From an uncultured Collinsella sp. (GTDB lineage: Bacteria; Actinomycetota; Coriobacteriia; Coriobacteriales; Coriobacteriaceae), in assembly GCA_900543945.1 (NCBI GenBank), contig UQTN01000076.1, positions 1-10,090 of the forward strand: a DNA stretch of 10,090 nucleotides, given 5' to 3'. The notes under the pieces were generated by a model. It was not told the DNA's origin and ran no database searches. It saw only the letters and a list, made by a program, of their open reading frames with translations. Positions 1 to 6,310 of the stretch are shown piece by piece. Each line of letters starts with the position of its first letter. Within the stretch, counting starts at the first letter, position 1. Made by a program: the position numbers and the translations under genes.

Positions 1-1331
1 TGCGTGAGGTCCCAGCCCAGGGCCTCCCACATGGCGGTCTGCGCGATGCAGTAGAAATAGATGTTGTCCTGACCGATGAACTGGTAAATCTGAGCGTCGT
101 CAGAGCACCACCAGTCGCGCCAGTCGAGCGAGCTGTGCTGGTAGGTGGGTGCGGGCACCTGCGTGGAGTCGGCGGCGGGCTCGCCCATGAGGGCGGCATC
201 CTGGGCGGCGACGCCCTCGGTCACGCCGGCGGCCTTGGCATCGCGCGCGAGCACGGTACGCGTATAGCTGATGGGCGCCCACAGGCTCTCGGGCCAGCAC
301 CAGCAGGTGACGTCGGAGACGCCATCGACCTCGGGCACCGGAACGCCCCAGTCGATGTTGCCGGTGATGCGGAAGGGCACGAGTGCCTTGCCGCTGCGGA
401 AGCGCACGCCACCGTTGGCGAGCACCGCGTGGGCGTCGTCGCGCTCCTTCCAGCTGGGGAAGGTGACGGTAAAGCTGCTCTTGTTGCCCTCGGGCTCCAG
501 CACGGTGTGCTCGGGGAGCTGGTCCTCGACGGCATCGAAGGCCTCGCGGAACTTGTTCTGGATGTAGAGCTGAGCCGGCAGCAGCCACTCCTCCATGGTC
601 TTGGAGACCACGGAGCGAACCTGCGGGTTCTGGGCGAGCTTGGCGGTGTAGGTCTTCATAAAGTCGAGGTAGGCCGGCAGGTCAAAGTAGAGATTGTCGA
701 CCGGGCGCAGCTCGGGCACCTCGCCGGTGAGCTGGCTCTTGGGCGCGATGAGCTCCTCGGGCTCAAACTGGTGGCCCAGATCGCACTCGTCGGCATAAGC
801 CTTCTCGGACTTGCAGCCCTGGATGGGGCAGCGGCCGATGACCTGGCGGCCGTTGAGGAACGTGCCGGCCTTGGCATCGTAGAACTGCAGCGTGGAGCGC
901 TTGGAGATGGTGCCCTGCTCGTGCAGGCGCTCGATAATCTCGGCAGTCACCTCGTTGTGGATCTGGGCCGCCGGCTCAAGGCCCGAGCCGCCGTAGATGT
1001 CGCAGCTGATGTTGTAGTTGTTGAGGGTCGCGGCCTGGCGGGAGTGATTGGACTCGACATACTCGCCGATGGACTTGTCGTAGCCCTCGTTCTCCTTGAG
1101 CTTGCGGTAGCTCTCCATGATGGGCGAACCGTAGCAGTCGGTGCCCGAGGTGAAGATGACGTTTTCGCGGCCCAGGCGGTCGCGCAGGAAGCGGGCGAAG
1201 AAGTCGGCCGGGACAAAGACGCCGCCGACGTGGCCAAAGTGCAGACCCTTGTTGCCGTAGGGCTCGCCGGCGGTAACGATGGCGCGGCGAGGCCAGCTGG
1301 GACGGTCGTTCATGGAGTATTTGGATGCCAT
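1..1331 (-). CDS. metG: Methionyl-tRNA synthetase-type class I tRNA ligase, partial (N-terminal 443 codons)
   Basis: Charges tRNA with methionine using ATP in the cytoplasm. The gene runs off the left edge, so its KMSKS loop and anticodon-binding domain are not visible. The protein opens with a Rossmann start, residues about 17-36, containing the class I signature as HFGH (31-34). A connective-peptide zinc knuckle follows at 168-187, then a stretch typical of the family after the knuckle (LIAPKSQLTGEVPELR) and the segment WGVPVPEVDG...LWAPISY, which matches the family's FGFPVP...WLDAPIGY region. YQFIGQDNIYFY then matches the family's YHFIGKDIVYFH. The knuckle is unusual: CX4C then CX3H rather than two CX2C pairs. 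The chosen ATG has GAAGGAG just upstream; another in-frame ATG 15 nt earlier overlaps that site. It is divergent from the zincin-like gene. The family call is firm. Whether this is the only MetRS of the genome or a second copy cannot be told here. Confidence 0.85.
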   Translation of the reverse strand, partial: MASKYSMNDRPSWPRRAIVTAGEPYGNKGLHFGHVGGVFVPADFFARFLRDRLGRENVIFTSGTDCYGSPIMESYRKLKENEGYDKSIGEYVESNHSRQAATLNNYNISCDIYGGSGLEPAAQIHNEVTAEIIERLHEQGTISKRSTLQFYDAKAGTFLNGRQVIGRCPIQGCKSEKAYADECDLGHQFEPEELIAPKSQLTGEVPELRPVDNLYFDLPAYLDFMKTYTAKLAQNPQVRSVVSKTMEEWLLPAQLYIQNKFREAFDAVEDQLPEHTVLEPEGNKSSFTVTFPSWKERDDAHAVLANGGVRFRSGKALVPFRITGNIDWGVPVPEVDGVSDVTCWCWPESLWAPISYTRTVLARDAKAAGVTEGVAAQDAALMGEPAADSTQVPAPTYQHSSLDWRDWWCSDDAQIYQFIGQDNIYFYCIAQTAMWEALGWDLT

Positions 1332-1412
1332 GGGACTCCTTCGCATATGGTGAGGGCGCGGCCGGGCGCGGGGCTCGGCGGCGCGGTGGTCAATTCGTGC
1401 ATATCGTTCGAC

Positions 1413-1421
1413 ATTATCGCA
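1413..1421 (-). promoter_or_regulatory. Possible extended -10 element of the metG promoter
   Basis: Read on the minus strand, the 132-bp divergent gap contains TGCGATAAT, an extended -10 motif (TGn followed by GATAAT, five of six consensus bases). It lies about 80 bp upstream of the metG start. No good -35 hexamer is seen at 16-18 bp; CTGCCA at 19 bp is the nearest. The rest of the gap up to the metG ribosome binding site is GC-rich and shows nothing else I can name. Confidence 0.3.
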
Positions 1422-1463
1422 CATGCGGGCGGGTGCGTGGCAGGGGCGCTATCCTAAGATGCT

Positions 1464-2030
1464 ATGAATGAGATTTCCAACATACATGCGTTTGAGGACG
1501 GGGATTTTCTGCACGCTTGCTTCGTGTGGGGGATGGTCGTAGTCGGCGTGTTTGCCGTGTGCCTGGTGCCGGTGTTTATGCTGCTGGGCGGGCCTGCAGA
1601 CTTGGATGCTGCTGATGCGGGCGGCTGGACGGCAGTCGTGGGCTGGATAGTCGGCTTGGCTGCGGTCTCAATGGCGTCGTTTGCCGTGCACGAGCTGGTG
1701 CACGGTGTGTTTTTTAAGCTGCTGGCGCTCGCGAGTGCGCACGTGACTTTTGGAGCGAACCGTGAGACGTGCATGATCTATGCCTGCGCCGAGGGGATTG
1801 TGTATTCGCGCCGGCGGTACATGGCGGTTTGCCTGGCGCCGACGGTTGTTGTGACGGCGGCGTTTGCCCTGGGATTTGCGTTTTCGGGGTATCCGCTGCT
1901 GTGCTACCTGGCGGCTGGTTTGCACCTTTCGGGATGCACGGGCGACTGGTATTACGTGCGGACGATCCTGCGCGACCGCCGCATTGCCGCCTGCGAGGAC
2001 ACGTCCTTTGGCGTGCGCTTTTTTGGGTGA
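1464..2030 (+). CDS. DUF3267-like integral membrane zincin-type metalloprotease homologue
   Basis: A 188-residue protein with a HELVH motif at 76-80 at the cytoplasmic edge of a hydrophobic segment, and a GD pair at 160-161 (SGCTGDWYYV) that fits the third zinc ligand position of DUF3267 putative peptidases. Hydrophobic segments lie at about 18-42, 56-75, 119-138 and 142-158, giving three or four membrane passes. What it cleaves, if anything, is unknown for this family. No Shine-Dalgarno sequence precedes the ATG. A TATCCT hexamer ends 8 nt before it, so the mRNA could be leaderless. The stop codon overlaps the ribosome binding site of queH (TGAGGAG), so the two are probably co-transcribed and translationally coupled. 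Family assignment rests on the HExxH...GD layout and is likely but not certain; a site-2-protease-like M50 member is the alternative. Confidence 0.65.
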   Translation: MNEISNIHAFEDGDFLHACFVWGMVVVGVFAVCLVPVFMLLGGPADLDAADAGGWTAVVGWIVGLAAVSMASFAVHELVHGVFFKLLALASAHVTFGANRETCMIYACAEGIVYSRRRYMAVCLAPTVVVTAAFALGFAFSGYPLLCYLAAGLHLSGCTGDWYYVRTILRDRRIAACEDTSFGVRFFG

Positions 2031-2040
2031 GGAGATGTCG

Positions 2041-2616
2041 ATGAAGTCGTTGTTGCTGCATGCGTGCTGTGCACCATGCTCGCTTGAGCCGGTTCGCCTG
2101 CTGCGCGAGGAGGGGTTTGAGCCCACGATCTGCTGGACTAACCCCAATATTCAGCCGCACGATGAATGGCAGCGGCGTCTGGACGAGCTGCGCCGGTGGT
2201 GTGCCGACGGTGACATCGAGCTTATCGAGGCAGGCGAGGACCGCGAGCGCTGGGAGGCCGGTGTGGCCCCGTTGGGCGCCGATCGACCCCGTCGCTGTCG
2301 CGCGTGCTATGCCCTGCGTCTGGCCGAGGCGTGCCGCGTGGCCCAGGAGCACGGGTTTGAATATGTGGGCACGACGCTCGCCGTCTCGCCGTATCAGCTG
2401 TTCGACACGTGTAATGATGTGCTTGAGCGCTTGGCCGCCGCCCGCGGGCTCACCCCGGTGATTCGCGATTTTCGCCCGTATTATCCCGAGGCCACGCGTC
2501 GTTCGCGTGAGCTGGGCATGTATCGGCAGAACTACTGTGGCTGCCGCTTTTCGGCCGTCGAGGCGGCCATGGACCGCGCCCGCATCCGCGACGAGCGTAA
2601 AGCCGCCAAAAAGTAG
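2041..2616 (+). CDS. queH: Epoxyqueuosine reductase QueH
   Basis: Catalyses the last step of queuosine synthesis, reducing epoxyqueuosine to queuosine at tRNA position 34. It replaces the unrelated cobalamin enzyme QueG in many bacteria. The 191-residue protein shows the family's cysteine clusters: HACCAPCS at 7-14, CRACY at 86-90 within RRCRACYALRLAEA, and YRQNYCGC at 161-168, which bind the iron-sulfur cluster and metal of QueH. Length is normal for the family. The reading frame is open further upstream inside the previous gene, but the ATG at 2041 is chosen because GAGGAG lies 6 nt before it and the protein then begins MKSLLLHACCAPC as the family does; the ATG two codons earlier has no spacing from that site. 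Its pathway partner queA lies on the same strand about 6 kb downstream. Confidence 0.93.
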   Translation: MKSLLLHACCAPCSLEPVRLLREEGFEPTICWTNPNIQPHDEWQRRLDELRRWCADGDIELIEAGEDRERWEAGVAPLGADRPRRCRACYALRLAEACRVAQEHGFEYVGTTLAVSPYQLFDTCNDVLERLAAARGLTPVIRDFRPYYPEATRRSRELGMYRQNYCGCRFSAVEAAMDRARIRDERKAAKK

Positions 2617-2676
2617 TTCTTTTAGGCTGGGACTTTGAGCTGTCTGCGCGGTACGGTCGTTTTTGGGAAAGTCGAT
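2617..2676. other. Convergent intergenic gap, no clear terminator
   Basis: Sixty bases lie between the ends of queH and the minus-strand regulator. There is a run of five T after a GC-rich stretch (around 2651-2664), but I could not find a convincing stem for an intrinsic terminator in either direction. Base composition changes at about this point, from GC-rich queH to the more AT-rich arginine region. Confidence 0.4.
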
Positions 2677-3333
2677 TTAATTAAGCGTGTGATCGCGGCT
2701 CGCTTGATACCAAACGACGACTCCTATGATTCTAATCCTCCGTTTGTTAAACATCAGATCCGGACTTGCTGTTGCATATGAATGGGACGACAGCACAATC
2801 ATGTCGTTTCCTTCTGCAAATCGCCTAATTACCGGTGTTTTACCGTCTGCGAGCGCCAATACAGCACAGCCGTTCCAGGGCTTTGCGGTGGTATCGACAA
2901 GTAGTAAGCTGCCGGGAGGGTAAATGCGGGACATTTCGTCGCCTTTGATTTTAACGAAAACGCTATGTGGGTGACGTTTGGCTACGTCTACAGGCGCGCA
3001 AGCATTTTGTTGGCCGTGCGTGATGCGGCGCTTTTGCGATTCGATATCGATGACGGGAAATGCGCCCTCCATTTCGTGGATAGCAGGGTCTTCGTCGGTG
3101 ACGATTCTTTTATTTGCGAGCTTTACGGCCAAACCGTTTTCCTCGCCAACAAGTTCATCGCGGGTGCAACCGAAGAGCGCTTGTAACTTTTCAATATAGC
3201 GCTCACGGGGGGCATACCGACTTTTTTCCCAACGACAAACGGTCTCTTTAGATACCCCCAACATCTCTGCAAGTTGCGCCTGACCAAGATGCTCCAGGGT
3301 GCGGAGTTTACGAATATTTGCCCCGAAGCCCAT
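2677..3333 (-). CDS. XRE-type HTH regulator with S24/LexA-fold C-terminal domain, catalytic dyad lost
   Basis: A 218-residue DNA-binding protein. Residues 3-62 form an XRE helix-turn-helix domain (GQAQLAEMLGVSKETVCRWE at 17-36). After a linker, about 125-210 have the fold signature of S24 peptidase/LexA-CI dimerisation domains: VFVKIKGDEM, IYPPGSLLLVDT, NGCAVLAL, PVIRRF, then IIGVVVWY. The nucleophile position of the GDSM motif is Glu (GDEM, 131-134), and the general-base Lys of the VKR motif is Arg (R170). No Ala-Gly cleavage site is seen in the linker, so self-cleavage is not expected. The ATG at 3333 is chosen over one 11 codons upstream because it starts the HTH domain directly, follows GAGAGGA, and lies 2 bp after the deiminase stop, implying translational coupling. 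Inferred role: control of the local arginine genes through the shared intergenic region. Direction and ligand are unknown. Confidence 0.85.
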   Translation of the reverse strand: MGFGANIRKLRTLEHLGQAQLAEMLGVSKETVCRWEKSRYAPRERYIEKLQALFGCTRDELVGEENGLAVKLANKRIVTDEDPAIHEMEGAFPVIDIESQKRRITHGQQNACAPVDVAKRHPHSVFVKIKGDEMSRIYPPGSLLLVDTTAKPWNGCAVLALADGKTPVIRRFAEGNDMIVLSSHSYATASPDLMFNKRRIRIIGVVVWYQASRDHTLN

Positions 3334-3335
3334 GG

Positions 3336-4586
3336 CTATAGATCCTCTCGCCACAGAGGGAGGCATAGACAGTTTGTGCCACCATAGCCTTTGGTGAGCT
3401 CGTCAATGGATAGCGGGAATAATTCCATTCCTGCTTTCTCAAGCGCTTCGTTGGTCCAAACGTTTTCTTCATATACGCATAGTTTTCCTGGCGAGAGCGC
3501 AAGGATAGACGTTGCGTTGTTCCGGCGTTCTCTTTCGTAGGCGGTTTGATTCCCGCCTCCGCAGTCAATTACTTTTATTGGTTCGCAACAGGCTGCAGAG
3601 AGTATTTCCGGAATCGTGCGATCGATAGGAGTGATCGTAAGGCCCCTTCCGGATCGTTTTAGTTGAATGCTGTATGCATCAACGGCATTGCATATCTCAC
3701 GATCGATGAGGAACGCGTCGTGATCAATTCTACTTATGAACGTATCGAGGTGGATGCGCAGCCCGTCAGAGGGGACTCGAATCGCAATTAGCTCGGTGGT
3801 CTGGAATTTATTTGAGGTCAGGAGCTCTTTGGCAAGTGACTCGACGGCGGCGGGTTCAGTTCGGTCAGAGATTCCAACTAATATTGTCTTAGCACTGATA
3901 ACAATAATGTCTCCGCCTTCGATATGGTAACTACTCCTGTTCAAATCACATACTGGAGTTTCTCCCATGATCTTGTGGTGGGTGAATATCTGCCGGTATA
4001 AGGCGACCTCACGATCACGCTCAGGCCAATACATATGATTTAGGATGATGCCGTCTCCGACTACCACAGCAGGATCACGAGTGAAAAAAAGCGTGTTGAG
4101 GGGATTGACCAAGAGCGAGGCGGGATCAAATTGCTCGTGCACGAGCGCCCGTAGTGTTTCCGACTGGTTTGAACATAGCTCAGTGTCTCCAAAGCGAATG
4201 CCGTTAAGTACTATATTCACCAATTCCTGGGTGTTATTAGCGTTCTCAAACAACTGGGTTATTGTCTCGAGGAACTCTCTACCTGTTGCCCCGCTGCAAC
4301 GGAGGTAGTCATCAATAAAATATTTAAGTGATTGGGGCTCAGTTTCAAGTGAGTCTTCGAGAAGGTCCCTAATTTCAATGGTTTCTACGCCATGCTTCTC
4401 AAGCAATTGAACCATGGAATCGTGCTCATACATTGCTTTGTCGAGGTCAAAACGACCGCTCCATTTTCGCAGGGAGAAAACTTGGCTGAAGTCGGCATCA
4501 GGGTAGTTTTGTGTTTCAGCTCCTGGTCGATGGACAAGTACAGCTTTTAAATGACCGATTTCATTTGTTACGTGTATGCCTTGCAT
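3336..4586 (-). CDS. arcA: Arginine deiminase paralogue, divergent copy coupled to the regulator
   Basis: Member of the guanidino-group-modifying enzyme family; arginine deiminase converts arginine to citrulline and ammonia. The 416 residues cover the whole fold. Visible catalytic elements are FFTRDP with Asp171, RDRE at 190-193, HIEGGD with Glu223, GISDRT with Arg242, HLD with His279 and Asp281, and the nucleophile Cys406 in GGTNCLCLP. The loop before the cysteine reads KGYGG, so Tyr401 replaces the Arg found there in classical ADI (Arg401 in Pseudomonas aeruginosa) and in the second copy of this window. The N-terminal helix region also departs from the usual sequence (RFDLDKAMYEHD against YLDVAQKEHD). 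AGGAG precedes the ATG by 6 nt. It is first gene of a two-gene unit with the regulator and divergent from arcD-arcA-arcB. It may be an active ADI, an enzyme for another guanidino compound, or a binding protein serving regulation. The family is certain; the substrate is not. Confidence 0.85.
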   Translation of the reverse strand: MQGIHVTNEIGHLKAVLVHRPGAETQNYPDADFSQVFSLRKWSGRFDLDKAMYEHDSMVQLLEKHGVETIEIRDLLEDSLETEPQSLKYFIDDYLRCSGATGREFLETITQLFENANNTQELVNIVLNGIRFGDTELCSNQSETLRALVHEQFDPASLLVNPLNTLFFTRDPAVVVGDGIILNHMYWPERDREVALYRQIFTHHKIMGETPVCDLNRSSYHIEGGDIIVISAKTILVGISDRTEPAAVESLAKELLTSNKFQTTELIAIRVPSDGLRIHLDTFISRIDHDAFLIDREICNAVDAYSIQLKRSGRGLTITPIDRTIPEILSAACCEPIKVIDCGGGNQTAYERERRNNATSILALSPGKLCVYEENVWTNEALEKAGMELFPLSIDELTKGYGGTNCLCLPLWREDL

Positions 4587-4611
4587 GTCTGTCTCCTGTC
4601 CTGCTGGTTTT

Positions 4612-4617
4612 TATATA
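4612..4617 (-). promoter_or_regulatory. Alternative -10 element for the divergent arginine deiminase
   Basis: TATATA on the minus strand would place a transcript start about 20 nt before the deiminase ATG, enough to include its AGGAG site. No recognisable -35 sits 16-18 bp upstream, so it would need an activator or is chance AT-rich sequence. Confidence 0.2.
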
Positions 4618-4670
4618 AGGCTAAGGCAGGTTCCTTGTTGTGTTGCGGAAAAGTTAAAAGACGTATGTAA

Positions 4671-4717
4671 TTGACAAATAACATCAATTTTAATAATCAG
4701 ATTGATTAATAACGTCA
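4671..4717. promoter_or_regulatory. Divergent promoter/operator region with palindrome and direct repeats
   Basis: The AT-rich core of the 253-bp gap between the two arginine units. A perfect palindrome TAATCA-gat-TGATTA lies at 4694-4708. A direct repeat AATAACATCA (4677-4686) and AATAACGTCA (4708-4717) is offset by 31 bp, about three helical turns, and brackets it. On the plus strand a consensus -35 TTGACA (4671-4676) is 15 bp before AATAAT (4692-4697, five of six -10 bases). On the minus strand GTGACG (at 4718-4713) is 17 bp before TATTAA (at 4695-4690). The two promoter candidates overlap, so a protein bound at the palindrome could affect both. The binding protein is not known; the adjacent XRE/S24 regulator is the obvious candidate, an ArgR-type protein another. 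Confidence 0.5.
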
Positions 4718-4752
4718 CTTTAGCTGCCGTTCATAGGTGAAAAGCGACACGA

Positions 4753-4778
4753 TGGCGATGGTTGGCCGACCACCGCTG
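4753..4778 (+). other. Hairpin in the 5' leader of the antiporter mRNA
   Basis: GCG-a-TGGT (4755-4762) pairs with ACCA-c-CGC (4769-4776) around a six-base TGGCCG loop, with one A/C mismatch and wobble pairs possible beneath. It lies downstream of the likely transcript start and about 55 nt before the strong ribosome binding site GGAGGAG, so it leaves that site free. It could stabilise the message or be unremarkable. It resembles no riboswitch I recognise and no T run follows. Confidence 0.35.
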
Positions 4779-4839
4779 AGCAACCTCATACATTTATGGT
4801 GCCAGCTGGATAGATGGGAAAAGGAATGAAGGAGGAGAT

Positions 4840-6282
4840 ATGGCAGCGGAAAGTTCGAAAGGCATCAAGCAGTTCAAGGTCCCGCACGTATATGCGATCA
4901 TCTTTGCACTTATGGTCATCTTCGCTGTTCTCACGTGGATTGTTCCCTCTGGGTCCTATCAGCGTCAGGAGGTGAACGGTCGTGAAGTCACTGTCGCAGG
5001 TACGTATGAGCAGAGTGAAAAGACATATATTGACGAGGAAACCGGGGATGAAGTAGATCTCAGACAAGGCGTCTTCGATGTTCTTCAGGCTCCAACGCGA
5101 GGTATACAAGAGGCAATTGAGGTCGTTGCGTTCATCTTGATTGTGGGCGGTTCGTTTCAGGTTATTACTAAAACGGGCGCTATCACGAGCGGAATGGGTC
5201 GTGTCGTTCGCCGCTTTAAGAACAAAGACATTCTAATTATTCCTATTGCGATGGTTCTCTTTGCATTGGGCGGAACGAGCTTTGGCATGGCGGAAGAAAC
5301 TCTCCCGTTCTTTGCGATCTTCATGCCAATTATGATGGCTATGGGCTTCGACTCGATGACGGCGTTCATGGTCGTGTTCGTTGGAGCGCGCACGGGTTAC
5401 ATCGCCTCAACGATTAATCCGTTTAATGTTCTCATTGCGCAAGGTATTCTTGGTATTCAGGGCAACCCCCAGCTGTGGCTGCGTATGATTGCCTGGGTTG
5501 TTTTGACCGCCGTTGCAATTACTTGGGTTGTCCTCTATGCACGAAGGGTAAAGAAGAACCCTGAGTCATCGATCACATTTGAGGATGATATCGCCAAGAA
5601 AGTCGAGTTCGCTGCCGATGAATCTGCCCTTGATGCGGAATTTACGGGTCGTCAAAAAGGCGTGCTTGCGGTATTTATCGCTGGAATGTGCCTTATCATC
5701 TGGGGACTTGTGACCCAGGGCTGGTATATGAACGAGATTTCTGCGGTCTTTTTGGCCATGGGCCTGTTGGCTGGTGTTATTGCGGGCTTTAGTCAGGACG
5801 TCATCGCTCAGGAATTTGTTGCGGGTATCGCTGACTTTGCTTTCTCGGCAATTGTCGTTGGACTTGCGCGTGGCATCCTTGTCATTGCCTCTGACGGCAT
5901 GATCATCGATACCATCCTCAATGCGCTCGCCACTGGTCTGGGCGGCATCCCGGCGGTTCTCTTTACTACGCTTCTTTATGCGGTTGAGAACCTCCTGGCG
6001 ATTCTGGTTCCCAGCTCATCTGGCCTTGCAGCACTGACCGCTCCCATTTTTGGACCTTTGACCGAACTCATGGGCCTTAATCCCGAGGCTGCCGTGTGGG
6101 CTCTCTCCATGGGTAGCGCGACGATGTCTTTGATCTGTCCTACTAGCGCCATTCTTGTAGCGGGTTTGGGCGTGTGCAAGATCAAGCTTGGCCAGTGGTG
6201 GAAGACCGTTTGGAAATTCTTCTTGGTCGTGTCGCTCATCAATATCGTATTCGTAGCAATCTCGGGACTTATTGCCCTGTAG
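4840..6282 (+). CDS. arcD: YfcC/ArcD-type arginine-ornithine antiporter
   Basis: Predicted inner-membrane exchanger that would bring in arginine and expel ornithine. The 480 residues belong to the YfcC group of the DcuC/C4-dicarboxylate carrier fold (PF03606): first membrane segment at about 17-36, the characteristic exposed loop 37-83 rich in charged residues, then many hydrophobic segments. Conserved re-entrant-type motifs are GGTSFGMAEETLPFF (144-158), STINPFNVLIAQ (190-201), VPSSSGLAALTAPIFGPL (390-407) and CPTSAILVAGL (433-443). Length is usual for the family. The ATG follows a near-perfect AAGGAGGAG. The gene heads the arcD-arcA-arcB run; a 28-bp gap precedes arcA. Relatives next to arc genes in streptococci are named ArcD or ArcE. 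The arginine/ornithine specificity here is inferred from the neighbours, since YfcC proteins elsewhere carry other or unknown substrates. Codons end in T more often than in the flanking genes. Confidence 0.85.
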   Translation: MAAESSKGIKQFKVPHVYAIIFALMVIFAVLTWIVPSGSYQRQEVNGREVTVAGTYEQSEKTYIDEETGDEVDLRQGVFDVLQAPTRGIQEAIEVVAFILIVGGSFQVITKTGAITSGMGRVVRRFKNKDILIIPIAMVLFALGGTSFGMAEETLPFFAIFMPIMMAMGFDSMTAFMVVFVGARTGYIASTINPFNVLIAQGILGIQGNPQLWLRMIAWVVLTAVAITWVVLYARRVKKNPESSITFEDDIAKKVEFAADESALDAEFTGRQKGVLAVFIAGMCLIIWGLVTQGWYMNEISAVFLAMGLLAGVIAGFSQDVIAQEFVAGIADFAFSAIVVGLARGILVIASDGMIIDTILNALATGLGGIPAVLFTTLLYAVENLLAILVPSSSGLAALTAPIFGPLTELMGLNPEAAVWALSMGSATMSLICPTSAILVAGLGVCKIKLGQWWKTVWKFFLVVSLINIVFVAISGLIAL

Positions 6283-6310
6283 GTTTCATAGCTGAAATGG
6301 AGTAACAGGA

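Noticed and set aside
135..1457. Long plus-strand open frame of 440 codons
   Set aside because: It is antisense to the recognisable methionyl-tRNA synthetase and is low-complexity Gly/Ala/Leu/Val sequence, as expected opposite a GC-rich gene.
1864..2040. Longer N-terminus for queH
   Set aside because: It lies inside the upstream gene in another frame; the family start and ribosome binding site both point to 2041.
3334..3366. Eleven extra N-terminal residues on the regulator
   Set aside because: The upstream ATG overlaps the deiminase end, and the extra residues precede the HTH domain without resembling it; GAGAGGA serves the ATG at 3333.
4730..4746. A cre-like or FNR-like operator upstream of the antiporter
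   Set aside because: TGAAAAGCGACAC does not align with the cre consensus without shifting, and TTGAC-N7-ATCAA has the wrong spacing for FNR (TTGAT-N4-ATCAA).
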